Origin: OMOG01 sp041485845 | Lineage (GTDB): Bacteria; Acidobacteriota; Terriglobia; Bryobacterales; Bryobacteraceae | NCBI GenBank assembly: GCA_041485845.1 | Contig: JBGPKH010000482.1 | Span: 1-7,070, forward strand | Direction: 5' to 3' | Length of the DNA: 7,070 nucleotides | Shown: positions 1 to 6,739 of the stretch, piece by piece | Layout: each line of letters starts with the position of its first letter | Numbering within the stretch: position 1 is the stretch's first letter | Notes under the pieces: model-generated | Databases searched by the model: none | What the model saw: only the letters and a program-made list of their open reading frames with translations | Told to the model about the DNA's origin: nothing | Translations under genes and position numbers: made by a program

Positions 1-2543
1 ATCGCCAAGGCCTCGGTACCGAATATGCGGATCAGAGTGTTGGAGGCTGGAACCGGCGTCCCCCGTGTGCGAAAGGCCTGGAGTTCCCGGAAAGCGCCCA
101 GGAAATCCTCGTAAATGCGTGGCTGGTTGAGGTCCAGATCCATGAACAGCTTGGTGCCGTGCGTGCCCACGTAGCCCGCCTCCACGACCGTATTGCGCAA
201 GATCTCCCGTTGGAGAGTGAGGCTGTAATGCTGGACATAGCCGGTGCGGAGGTTGGGGGAAAACAGAGCAAGAGGAGTGGATCGGGTGGCCGGCAGGCGA
301 AGCACGGGAACAGAGGGCTGCGGGGGCGACGGAATACCGTCACCGACCCGAACGTCGGATCCGGGCGAGTTCGGATACACGGGTACGGTCTGCGAAAAGC
401 CAGGCGTGAACGCATCCACATAGTTGGTGGTGGCCCCGATAAGCCGGTCGTAGTAGACGCCCCAGTTGGCGCGAAGGGCCGGCCTGGCATCCCCGGTGAG
501 GTCCCACGCCAAGCCGATCCGCGGGGCGAAATTGTTGAAGTCGTCGCGATACCAGCGGTTGCCGCGCTGCATGGTGAGATCGCCGACGCGCGCGGCGTGG
601 CTGATGAGCGCGGCCTGGTCCACCGTGCCCTGGAACCGGTTCACTTCAAACGGCGCCCCGGAGAACTCGTAGCGCAGCCCGAGGTTCAGCACGAAGCGCG
701 GATGGAGCTTCCAGTCGTCCTGAAAGAAGTAGTTTTGCTCATGGAAGCGGTAGTCGCGCACGCGAGGAGTGCCGGCCGCCTGGAACTCTTCGAGGTCGCT
801 GTAGAAAGCCTGCGTTACCAGGCTCATCCTGCCCAGCAAATCGTTGTAAAGTTTGTCGAAGGTCTGGCGGTCGGCCGGGGAGATAGTGTTGCCGGCCGGC
901 CCGATACCGGCCGGTACGGCGTTGCCGTCGCTGATGGCGAACGAAACATTAGACCAAATGCCACTATCGCTGGAAGCCCGTTGGCGGGAGAAGCGCCACT
1001 CCAGGCCGGCTTTGAAGGTGTGCTTGCCGTGGACCATGGTCAAACTGTCGGTGATGTGCCGCACGGGCAGGCTTTGGACCGACTCGAACGCGGTGGCGAG
1101 CGGGTCAAACCAGGAGTTGGACAGCAGCATGGGGCCGTGCAGGCGCGCCGGGCGGCGGAAATGCACTTCGAAGAACTTGTAGCCGACGCGCAACTCGTTG
1201 ACCAGACGGCTGGTGATCGCCCAATCCGAGCCGATCGAGTAGCTCCACACGGGGCCGCCCTGCATCCCTTTGGGCTGGCCGGGGAAGGTCGCGCCCGCGT
1301 CGATAAACCAGATGCCGTCCTGGGCCCAACGGAAGAACACGCGGTGACCGCTCCAGAGGTTGTGATCGGCTTTGATAGTGAACGCGTCATTACGGTCGAG
1401 TCCGCTGCCGCTCGCGTTGTTGAAGCGGAAGCCGGCAGTGTTCAACGTGTCGCCGATGTCGGGGTTGTTCGGGTCCGGCAGCAGCTTCAGAATGCCGGCC
1501 ACCTGCGGATCGATGCCCTTGCCGCGCGGATCGTTGCGGACGATATCGAAAACCTGGATTTCGGAGGTGCCGGGCGCCCTCCAGCGGAACCGGCCCGCCC
1601 TGGCATCCGGGGTGAGCACCGTGCGGTTGACGACCGCCTGTTCGGCGGTTCGCCGGCCCTGGTAATTGCCGAAAATGAAAGTGCTGTCGCGGCGGATGGG
1701 CCCGCCGAGCGATCCGCCGAAGACGTTCTGGATGAAGACCGCCCGCGGCAAGCCGGAGGAGTTGCCGAAAAACGTGTTGGCGTTGAGCGCGGTATTGCGA
1801 TGGTACTCGAAGATGTTACCCTGCCAGTTGTCGGTGCCCGAGCGGGTGATCATTTCGATCTGGCCGCCCGCGCTATGGCCATACTCGGCCTTGCCGCCGC
1901 TCGTGACGATGCGAAGCTCCTCGATCGAATCCGGATTGTTGGGGATCACCGAAAGACCGAAGGATGGTGCAATTCCCTGGGTGACATCGATGCCATCCAG
2001 TTTGGAGTTGGTTGATCCCTGGCGGGTGCCGTTCACGCGGGCTGACAAGAGACCCCCTCCGCCAGCTTGCGTGCCCGGGTTATAGGCGGCCAGCAGGATC
2101 GGATAGCGGGCCATTTGGGGCAGCACATCGATGTCCCTCAGCTTGATGGCGCGCGAGACCTGGGCGTCGGCGACTTGGACGCGCTCCTCGGGCGCCTGCA
2201 CCACCAGGCTGTCGGTCACGGCGCCGATCTCCAGATTGACCGATTGCGTCACCGTCGCTCCCACATTCAGCTCGAGATCCGACACCACAGTCTTGCGGAA
2301 TCCCGCGGCCTCGACGGTAAGCGTATAGATGCTGGGCGGTAAGGAGGGAAAGGCGAACCGGCCCTCGGCATCGGCGGCGGTCTCCACCCGAATCCGGGTT
2401 CGGTTGTTCACCACGGCGACGCTGGCGCTCACTACCACGGCGCCCGAGCCGTCCCGTACCACGCCTTCCAGGCGCGCGGTGGCGACCTGGGCCGTGCCGA
2501 ATGGGCAGACAAAAAGCAGGGCGATGCAAGCGCGAAGGATCAC
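1..2543 (-). CDS. TonB-dependent receptor with carboxypeptidase-regulatory-like N-terminal domain (Oar-like), C-terminus cut off by window edge
   Basis: This is an outer-membrane receptor/transporter, probably energised through TonB; the substrate cannot be told from sequence. The frame is open for 847 codons from a GTG start at 2543 and runs off the left edge; the family is usually about 1000-1200 residues. Seen in order: a signal peptide (residues 1-18, ILRACIALLFVCPFGTA, likely cut before Gln19); a CarboxypepD_reg-like beta-sandwich at about 23-105 (LEGVVRDGSGAVV, AEGRFAFPSLPPSIYTLTVEAAGFR); a plug domain at about 115-235 (ARVNGTRQGSTNSKLDGIDV, SIEELRIVTSGGKAEYGHSAGG); then barrel strands rich in aromatic residues (NYFFQDDWKLHPRFVLNLGLRYEF, NFAPRIGLAWDL, YSLTLQREI). 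The GTG start is chosen because it immediately precedes the signal peptide and overlaps the kinase-frame stop. Plug and barrel features are clear, so the family call is firm; the Acidobacteriota link is inference. Confidence 0.93.
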   Translation of the reverse strand, partial: MILRACIALLFVCPFGTAQVATARLEGVVRDGSGAVVVSASVAVVNNRTRIRVETAADAEGRFAFPSLPPSIYTLTVEAAGFRKTVVSDLELNVGATVTQSVNLEIGAVTDSLVVQAPEERVQVADAQVSRAIKLRDIDVLPQMARYPILLAAYNPGTQAGGGGLLSARVNGTRQGSTNSKLDGIDVTQGIAPSFGLSVIPNNPDSIEELRIVTSGGKAEYGHSAGGQIEMITRSGTDNWQGNIFEYHRNTALNANTFFGNSSGLPRAVFIQNVFGGSLGGPIRRDSTFIFGNYQGRRTAEQAVVNRTVLTPDARAGRFRWRAPGTSEIQVFDIVRNDPRGKGIDPQVAGILKLLPDPNNPDIGDTLNTAGFRFNNASGSGLDRNDAFTIKADHNLWSGHRVFFRWAQDGIWFIDAGATFPGQPKGMQGGPVWSYSIGSDWAITSRLVNELRVGYKFFEVHFRRPARLHGPMLLSNSWFDPLATAFESVQSLPVRHITDSLTMVHGKHTFKAGLEWRFSRQRASSDSGIWSNVSFAISDGNAVPAGIGPAGNTISPADRQTFDKLYNDLLGRMSLVTQAFYSDLEEFQAAGTPRVRDYRFHEQNYFFQDDWKLHPRFVLNLGLRYEFSGAPFEVNRFQGTVDQAALISHAARVGDLTMQRGNRWYRDDFNNFAPRIGLAWDLTGDARPALRANWGVYYDRLIGATTNYVDAFTPGFSQTVPVYPNSPGSDVRVGDGIPSPPQPSVPVLRLPATRSTPLALFSPNLRTGYVQHYSLTLQREILRNTVVEAGYVGTHGTKLFMDLDLNQPRIYEDFLGAFRELQAFRTRGTPVPASNTLIRIFGTEALA
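2540..2543 (-). promoter_or_regulatory. GTGA stop/start overlap coupling kinase and receptor genes
   Basis: The kinase-frame stop TGA (2542-2540) shares two bases with the receptor's GTG start (2543-2541). Such overlaps usually mean that ribosomes finishing one gene start the next, so receptor synthesis would depend partly on translation of the kinase frame. The early TGA at 3500 would then reduce receptor translation unless a separate start signal exists; none was seen. Confidence 0.7.
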
Positions 2544-3499
2544 CGGAAGTTCTCCACCAGCATGATATCGCCCTCGTTCCGGTCGAGGTGCGAGTAGAGC
2601 ACCCAGCGTCCGTCGGGCGAAACATCCAGCTCGACGGGGCCCGCCGTATAGGTATTCGGCTGGCCGCGAAGCCTCAGGGTCTCGCTGCGGCCGCCGGGCG
2701 CAAATGGAAAAAAGTCGATGGCCGGGCCGCCCGCGGCATCCGGATCGAGGATGTAGATGCCCGTGACCGAAATCGTCCACATCGCGCGCTTGCCTTTGTT
2801 CCGCACGGGTGTGGGTTCTCCACCGGCAGACGGCACTTTCCAGATACGTCCATCGAATCCGCCGTAGTACACGAATTGCCCATCGAAGGACGCCCGCGCC
2901 GGACGCCCGCCTTTTTGCACTACCAGTACTGGCGATCCTCCCCCAGAAGGCACTTTCCAAACGGCGGACCCACTGCCGCGATTCGACACGAAGTAGACCC
3001 ACTTGCCGTCGCGGGACCAACTCCCGGCTGATTCTGCGAATTCGCCGGCGGTGAGCCGGCGCGTCGCGCCGCCTTCAGATCCGATCACGTACACATGCCA
3101 GAGCCCTCCAGTCGTAGTGCTAAAAACGATTTGCCGACCGTCGGGAGACCACTGGGGCCACAGGGCATCCAGCCGGAGATTGGTCAAGCGGGCCGGCTGA
3201 GAACCGTCGCTGCCGCAAGTCCATACCTCCAAACTCCCAGAGTGGTTGGACGCCCAGGCGAGCTTTTTGCCGTCCGGCGAAAACGCAGGGGTCGTATCCC
3301 ACAGGGGTGACTGCGTGAGCCTTACGGGAGCGGGGGGCGTGCCGGTGGCGCCACCCGGTGCGGCAGCACGCCAGACGTTGGTGTCGAAGATGGACTGGGC
3401 GTACGCAAGCCGTTCGCCTTTGCGCGAAACCGTGGGCCAGAGGGCGTTTTCACCGCCGACGCTGAGCCGTTCCGGTTCCCCGCCGGAGGCGGCGACCCG
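2540..3499 (-). pseudogene. C-terminal PD40 segment of the same kinase, separated by the in-frame TGA
   Basis: These 319 codons plus a TGA stop continue the kinase frame with no shift. The first residues (RVAASGGEPERLSVGGENALWP) fit directly onto the ...RAGVSAL end of the upstream part once the stop is replaced by Trp. Further PD40 units follow: FSPDGKKLAWAS, WSPDGRQIVFSTT, WSRDGKWVYFVSN, SFDGQFVYYGG and VSPDGRWVLYSH, ending MLVENFR. The repeats look well kept, with no other stop or frameshift, which suggests a recent lesion, a base-calling error or read-through rather than long decay. Taken alone, the first possible start codon is a TTG at 3232 with no clear ribosome binding site. A separate product would lack a signal peptide and a membrane helix, so independent expression is unlikely. 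The end overlaps the receptor start (GTGA). Confidence 0.8.
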
Positions 3500-3502
3500 T
3501 CA
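3500..3502 (-). other. In-frame TGA at kinase codon 575, expected TGG (Trp)
   Basis: The plus strand reads TCA here, giving minus-strand CTG-TGA-CGG. The local pattern SAL-x-RVAASGGEPERL matches the common PD40 strand 'LWRVxAxGGEPxRL', so x is expected to be Trp (TGG). One base, plus-strand T for C at 3500, accounts for it. The base after the stop is C; UGA-C is known as a leaky stop context in bacteria. A reassigned genetic code is unlikely: the kinase frame and the recombinase remnant also end at TGA, and TGG is used for Trp elsewhere in the same gene. Confidence 0.85.
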
Positions 3503-5224
3503 CAGCGCCGACACGCCGGCACGCATCGAAGCAAACACGACACTGCGGCCATCGGAGGTCCAGTCGATTCCGGAGATGAGAGTGCCGTCGCCGGTCAGGC
3601 GTCTGGGCTCGCCGCGCGGCTCATAGCGGTCCGATAGCGGCAGAACGTAGATATCGCTGGGCAAGGGGGCGCGCACCCTTGCAAACGCGAGCGCCCGGCC
3701 ATCGGGCGAAAAGGCCGAAAGACCATCGCCGAACCAGCCGGCGGGCGGCGTGGTCAGCCTGCGCCGCTCTCGCGTCTCGATGTCCATCAGGAAGATGGTG
3801 TTGGGCGATTGTGGCGTGTCCTTATCCACGACGGTCAGGAATTTGCCATCCGGCGACCAGGCCAGCCCGCAGAACTGCCTCGCCCTGCTCGAAAAACCCA
3901 CCTGGCATCGAGCCGCCGAAACGTGCAGCCTGCGCTCGTTGCCACCGCCCGCGGGGATGACCAAAATTTCCGTCCCGGCGGGAGTGTCTCTCAGAAACGC
4001 GATGCGCAGGCCATCGGGCGACCAGACGGGACTGAAATCCAACCCGGGGTCGGTGGTCAGACGGCGCGGGGTGGCTTCGTCCAGCAGTTGGACGTAGATA
4101 TCGTCGTTGTCCTCTTTTTCGCCGTTCCAGACAAAAGCGATCTGTTTGCCGTCCGGCGACAGGGCGGGTCCCCACTCGATCCCGGCGCGCGCGGCAAACG
4201 CGCTGACCCGGGGCGGGGGGCCCGTCGCCGGGCGGCGCAGGAACCACGCCGCCACACCCGCGGCCAGCACTACGGCGAAAGCGTATGCGGACCAGAGGAG
4301 AAGCCGGCGGCTGCGCCTGGCTGGCGACGGCGCGGCCGCGGCCAGCGCGCCCGAATCGGATTCTTCCTTCAACTCCTCGAGCGCCACCTGCACGTCCGCC
4401 ATGTGCTGGAAACGCCGCGCGGGATCTTTCCGCAGGCAGCGGGCGACGGTCTTCTCCAGGTCGCGCGGCGTGTCCGCCGCGACCTGGCTGGCCAACTGAG
4501 GTTCCTCCTTGAGAATGGCGGCAAGCGTGGAAGCCGCCGAGTCCCGCGCGAACGCCCGCCGGCCGGTTACCATCTCGTACAACACCGCGCCGAACGCGAA
4601 AATGTCCGAGCGCGCATCCAGCGGCTTGCCTTCCGCCTGCTCCGGCGACATGTACGCCGCGGTCCCGACGACGACTCCTTCGCGGGTGCGTTCCGCCGCT
4701 TCAGGAGCGGGTTCGAGCATCGTTCGCGTGCTCTCATCCTGCTTGCCGACAGGCTCAGTCAGCTTGGCCAGTCCGAAGTCCAGCACCTTCACCAGGCCAT
4801 CGTGGGTGACCATGACGTTGGCCGGCTTCAGGTCGCGGTGCACAATGCCCGCGGCGTGCGCTTTGGCCAAGGCGCCAGCGATCTGGATCGCATACCGCAG
4901 CACCTCATTCAGCTTCAACCCCTTGCGTCCAACGAGCTGGTCCAGCGTCTTGCCGTCGATGCACTCCATCACCATGAACGTCACGCCGCTGTCCTCGCTG
5001 ATATCGTGAACGGTGATAATGTTCGGATGGTTCAGCGCGCTGGCGGCCTTGGCCTCCTGCACGAAGCGCGCCTTGCGGCCCGCATCGGCCACACGCTCCG
5101 GAGGCAGTACCTTGATGGCGACGAAGCGGTCCAGGTGCGCGTCCCGCGCCTTGTACACCACGCCCATCCCGCCTTCGCCGAGCTTGCCGGTGATTTCGTA
5201 ATGCAGCAGCCGTTGTCCGATCAT
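3500..5224 (-). CDS. Membrane Ser/Thr protein kinase (PknB type) with PD40 sensor repeats, ended early by an in-frame TGA
   Basis: This is a transmembrane Hanks-type kinase that would phosphorylate Ser/Thr of unknown targets. The visible product is 574 residues. The catalytic domain spans about 9-285: glycine loop GEGGMG (16-21), ATP-binding Lys38 in VAIK, catalytic loop HRDLKPAN (129-136, Asp131), DFG (149-151), and SPE in place of APE (193-195). All key residues are present, so the kinase should be active. An Ala/Arg-rich linker leads to one membrane helix at about 308-329. The periplasmic part carries PD40 beta-propeller repeats marked by SPDG-type turns (LSPDGKQIAF, WSPDGLRIAF, WSPDGKFLTVV, FSPDGRALAFA, WTSDGRSVVF). 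Start: ATG with MIGQRLLHYEI, the usual opening of this family; there is no strong Shine-Dalgarno. The same frame stays open after the TGA for another 319 codons, so the intended protein was about 894 residues. It lies directly upstream of the TonB receptor gene. Confidence 0.9.
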   Translation of the reverse strand: MIGQRLLHYEITGKLGEGGMGVVYKARDAHLDRFVAIKVLPPERVADAGRKARFVQEAKAASALNHPNIITVHDISEDSGVTFMVMECIDGKTLDQLVGRKGLKLNEVLRYAIQIAGALAKAHAAGIVHRDLKPANVMVTHDGLVKVLDFGLAKLTEPVGKQDESTRTMLEPAPEAAERTREGVVVGTAAYMSPEQAEGKPLDARSDIFAFGAVLYEMVTGRRAFARDSAASTLAAILKEEPQLASQVAADTPRDLEKTVARCLRKDPARRFQHMADVQVALEELKEESDSGALAAAAPSPARRSRRLLLWSAYAFAVVLAAGVAAWFLRRPATGPPPRVSAFAARAGIEWGPALSPDGKQIAFVWNGEKEDNDDIYVQLLDEATPRRLTTDPGLDFSPVWSPDGLRIAFLRDTPAGTEILVIPAGGGNERRLHVSAARCQVGFSSRARQFCGLAWSPDGKFLTVVDKDTPQSPNTIFLMDIETRERRRLTTPPAGWFGDGLSAFSPDGRALAFARVRAPLPSDIYVLPLSDRYEPRGEPRRLTGDGTLISGIDWTSDGRSVVFASMRAGVSAL

Positions 5225-5296
5225 CGGGCCACCAGGAGATTCAGATCCTGTTCACTGATGAGCCTCAGTCTACTCCCGATGTTGGGTCCAGGCAAT

Positions 5297-5479
5297 GGCC
5301 ACCTGACGTGTCGGCTCCCATCGAGTGCCCCGATTCAGCGTGTGAAGTTGGCTTCTCGTCGCTTGGACGCCAGATTCTTAACGCGCTCGTCGGAGAAGGA
5401 CACGCCCACCGGCGCGCCTCCGGGCGAGTCGTCGGGTAGTCGGAAAGCGGGCCACTTGACGTGAAGTGGGCTTCTCTTC
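5297..5479. repeat. Split imperfect direct repeat, possibly a decayed insertion-sequence end
   Basis: Two short motifs each occur twice in this gene-free stretch. GGCCACCTGACGTG (5297-5310) matches GGCCACTTGACGTG (5450-5463) at 13 of 14 bases. GTGAAGTTGGCTTCTCGTC (5342-5360) matches GTGAAGTGGGCTTCTCTTC (5461-5479) at 17 of 19. In the second copy the motifs overlap by three bases (GTG); in the first they are 31 bases apart. Repeated short motifs near an end are typical of some IS families such as IS21, and a recombinase remnant lies next door, but no transposase is visible. The surrounding 5225-5518 region otherwise holds no supported gene. Confidence 0.5.
5445..5473. other. Bulged inverted repeat (hairpin)
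   Basis: AAGC (5445-5448), a GGG bulge, then CCACTT (5452-5457), a six-base loop GACGTG, AAGTGG (5464-5469) and GCTT (5470-5473) form a ten-pair stem with one bulge. No T-tract follows on the plus strand, so it does not look like a normal terminator. It falls inside the second copy of the split repeat and could be part of an IS terminus or a protein-binding site. Confidence 0.45.
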
Positions 5480-5518
5480 CATTGGGCTGGCGAGGCTGCC
5501 GGAGGAACCGTATCCAGT

Positions 5519-5758
5519 TCACTGCTCCAGCCCGATCTTGTCGTTGACTGCTTGCCGCAACCGCTGCTTGCAGCCCAGGTATCGCTCCGTGGTTTCTACT
5601 GAAACGTGGCCCAGGAGGAATTGAATCTGCTCCAGTTCGCCGCCCGAAGGCTGTAAAATGCGGCCTTCCGGCCGCGGATGCCCCGCCAGGATCTTAACTG
5701 TAATGGGCAGTAGACCCGAGCGCGCATCTTCCCGGCGCCGCGCGATCCAGGACACCAC
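5519..5758 (-). pseudogene. C-terminal remnant of a tyrosine recombinase/integrase
   Basis: The last ~43 residues (SGGELEQIQFLLGHVSVETTERYLGCKQ... ending NDKIGLEQ) are a clear tyrosine-recombinase C-terminus. They hold the GH motif (His51 of the 79-residue frame) and the nucleophile tyrosine in TTERYLG (Tyr60). Upstream of about 5647 the homology stops. The expected box II HxLRRT is absent (HPRPEGRILQP stands instead), and the first Arg/Lys catalytic residues and the core-binding domain are missing. The frame can be read back only to a TAG at 5822-5824, through a charged helical stretch (RQVERQQREIEKLREQ) that does not look like integrase. Recombination activity is therefore not expected. The fragment marks an old mobile element or phage-type integration event. 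Confidence 0.75.
5652..5675 (-). terminator. Weak candidate hairpin terminator at the recombinase remnant breakpoint
   Basis: Read on the minus strand, GCGGCC-GGAA-GGCCGC is a perfect six-pair GC stem with a GNRA-type tetraloop, followed by ATTTTA. The T-run is short, so termination is uncertain. The hairpin lies within about 15 bases of where integrase similarity begins, so it may instead mark the recombination breakpoint or be a repeat-type palindrome. Confidence 0.3.
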
Positions 5759-6031
5759 TTCCCGCCAAGGATACTGCTCACGGAGTTTTTCAATTTCACG
5801 CTGCTGCCGCTCGACTTGCCGCTACAAGTTTTTCTCGACTGGGTGGGTGTGCGTGCGAATGCCGACGCGCCGTTGCCTGTTTGGTGCTGGCGAGCTGCCG
5901 GGCTCTCGCATTCATCCAACATGCATGAAAACGATTCGGTGAGATTTGTTCAGCCCCATCGTTTGACCGGCCTGACCGGGTTGCGCAGCCGGGAGGTCCC
6001 CGCTTAACCTGGATCTTGTTGTTTTCCGCCC

Positions 6032-6035
6032 GGAG
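6032..6035 (+). promoter_or_regulatory. Shine-Dalgarno GGAG deciding the start of the 6044 gene
   Basis: GGAG lies eight bases before the ATG at 6044, which is ideal spacing. The next in-frame ATG at 6050 would be 14 bases away, so 6044 is preferred, although the 6050 start (MTPFMERFPEL) is a possible alternative. Confidence 0.55.
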
Positions 6036-6043
6036 ACGGATCG

Positions 6044-6559
6044 ATGCCGATGACTCCATTTATGGAACGATTCCCTGAGTTGGGAGCGCGAGAAACCAGG
6101 TCCGTTACAGTCACTCAACGGCAGGATCTTCCGGATGGGGAATATGGCTTCCTGGAGTTCTATTGCGACGAGCCCGGCTGTGACTGCCGGCGGGTGATGA
6201 TCGACGTGTTGCGGCCGGAGACCGGGTGGAGCAAGATCTGGGCCACGATCGGCTACGGCTGGGAGAGTCTGGATTTCTACCGGAAATGGGGCGGGGCCGC
6301 CAACGATCCCATCGAAATGAAGGGACCGTACCTCGATCCGCTCAACCCACAAACCAAGTACTCCCCCGCTCTCCTGAATCTGTTTCGATTCCTTCTTCAG
6401 TCAACCGATTACGTGGATCGCCTCAAACGGCACTACCAGATGTTCCGGGACTCCGTAGCGAAAGGACATGGCCGGCACGGCAACCTGGAAACCAATCGCA
6501 TCGAAAACAAGCGGAAGCGCCTCCGCGACCCGAAGCGTCGCCCCCGGCGTCCTCACTAG
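6044..6559 (+). CDS. Hypothetical protein with CX4CXC motif and basic C-terminal tail
   Basis: The protein is 171 residues and I cannot assign its function. It has no signal peptide or membrane helix and is likely cytoplasmic. The N-terminal half is probably beta-rich (LPDGEYGFLEFYCDEPGCDCRRVMIDVL) with Cys41, Cys46 and Cys48 in a CDEPGCDC cluster that could bind a metal such as zinc. The middle is aromatic (TGWSKIWATIGYGWESLDFYRKWGG), and a helical part follows (SPALLNLFRFLLQSTDYVDRLKRHYQMFRDSV). The last ~20 residues are strongly basic (NKRKRLRDPKRRPRRPH) and could contact nucleic acid. The frame is intact with a good ribosome binding site. Its neighbours are debris of mobile elements and a toxin gene, so it is probably accessory cargo. 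It ends at TAG 6557-6559, overlapping the stop of a small minus-strand frame. Confidence 0.8.
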   Translation: MPMTPFMERFPELGARETRSVTVTQRQDLPDGEYGFLEFYCDEPGCDCRRVMIDVLRPETGWSKIWATIGYGWESLDFYRKWGGAANDPIEMKGPYLDPLNPQTKYSPALLNLFRFLLQSTDYVDRLKRHYQMFRDSVAKGHGRHGNLETNRIENKRKRLRDPKRRPRRPH

Positions 6560-6690
6560 TTCCGCCAACGGTTCAGTGCCACACCGAGACCATAGGCCAC
6601 TTGAGCTGTTACCCCGTAGACTTCTCCACCGTGCCCGATAAAATCTACTATCGGACGAGACGCTGCTCCTCGGAAAGCTGCTTGAGTCAT
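6556..6690 (-). CDS. Small uncharacterised frame or gene remnant with an internal repeat
   Basis: From ATG 6690 this codes 44 residues (MTQAAFRGAASRPIVDF...ALNRWRN); the frame stays open back to 6762 (EAGKEELEPTPAPRSPYWLFSDGV...). I recognise no family. Two things argue for coding origin: an imperfect internal repeat in frame (GVMTQAAFRG and GVTAQVAYGL, 27 codons apart), and a soluble-protein-like composition. Against it: short length, no strong ribosome binding site and lower GC at third codon positions than in the receptor and kinase. Its TAG overlaps the TAG of the converging 6044 gene within a CTAG. It may be the tail of a gene whose front was lost when the region rearranged. Confidence 0.3.
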   Translation of the reverse strand: MTQAAFRGAASRPIVDFIGHGGEVYGVTAQVAYGLGVALNRWRN

Positions 6691-6700
6691 TACCCCATCG
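6600..6700. repeat. Imperfect direct repeat with 81-base spacing
   Basis: CTTGAG-nnn-TTACCCC occurs at 6600-6615 and again at 6681-6696. The spacing is exactly 27 codons, so in the minus-strand small frame both copies encode GV(M/T)(T/A)Q(A/V)A. The repeat could be protein-level duplication or a pair of binding sites. Confidence 0.35.
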
Positions 6701-6739
6701 CTGAAAAGCCAATAAGGGCTCCGGGGGGCGGGAGTTGGT

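Noticed and set aside
159..2015. A 618-codon open frame on the plus strand
   Set aside because: It lies opposite the TonB receptor gene, has no domain-like pattern, and is explained by the high GC and codon phase of the real minus-strand gene.
2540..5224. Reassigned UGA codon or selenocysteine at kinase codon 575
   Set aside because: TGA also terminates the kinase frame and the recombinase remnant, TGG is used for Trp, and there is no biological reason for selenocysteine at a propeller Trp site.
3809..5464. A 551-codon open frame on the plus strand
   Set aside because: It is the antisense shadow of the kinase; the Arg/Gly/His-rich product has no recognisable motifs, while the opposite strand holds every kinase motif.
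5265..5522. An 85-codon minus-strand frame between the kinase and the recombinase remnant
   Set aside because: It has no recognisable family or convincing start signal, and it runs through the repeats and hairpin, so it is most likely spacer or IS debris.
5963..5990. TTGACC as a possible -35 box for the 6044 gene
   Set aside because: No TATAAT-like -10 element at suitable spacing follows it; the surrounding tandem TGACCGG explains the match.
5912..6352. A 146-codon minus-strand frame
   Set aside because: It overlaps the well-supported 6044 gene on the other strand and has shadow-like Pro/Arg-rich composition.
6595..6604. GGCCACTTGA as a third copy of the 5450 repeat
   Set aside because: Only ten bases match, which is expected by chance in a GC-rich window, and the flanks do not agree.
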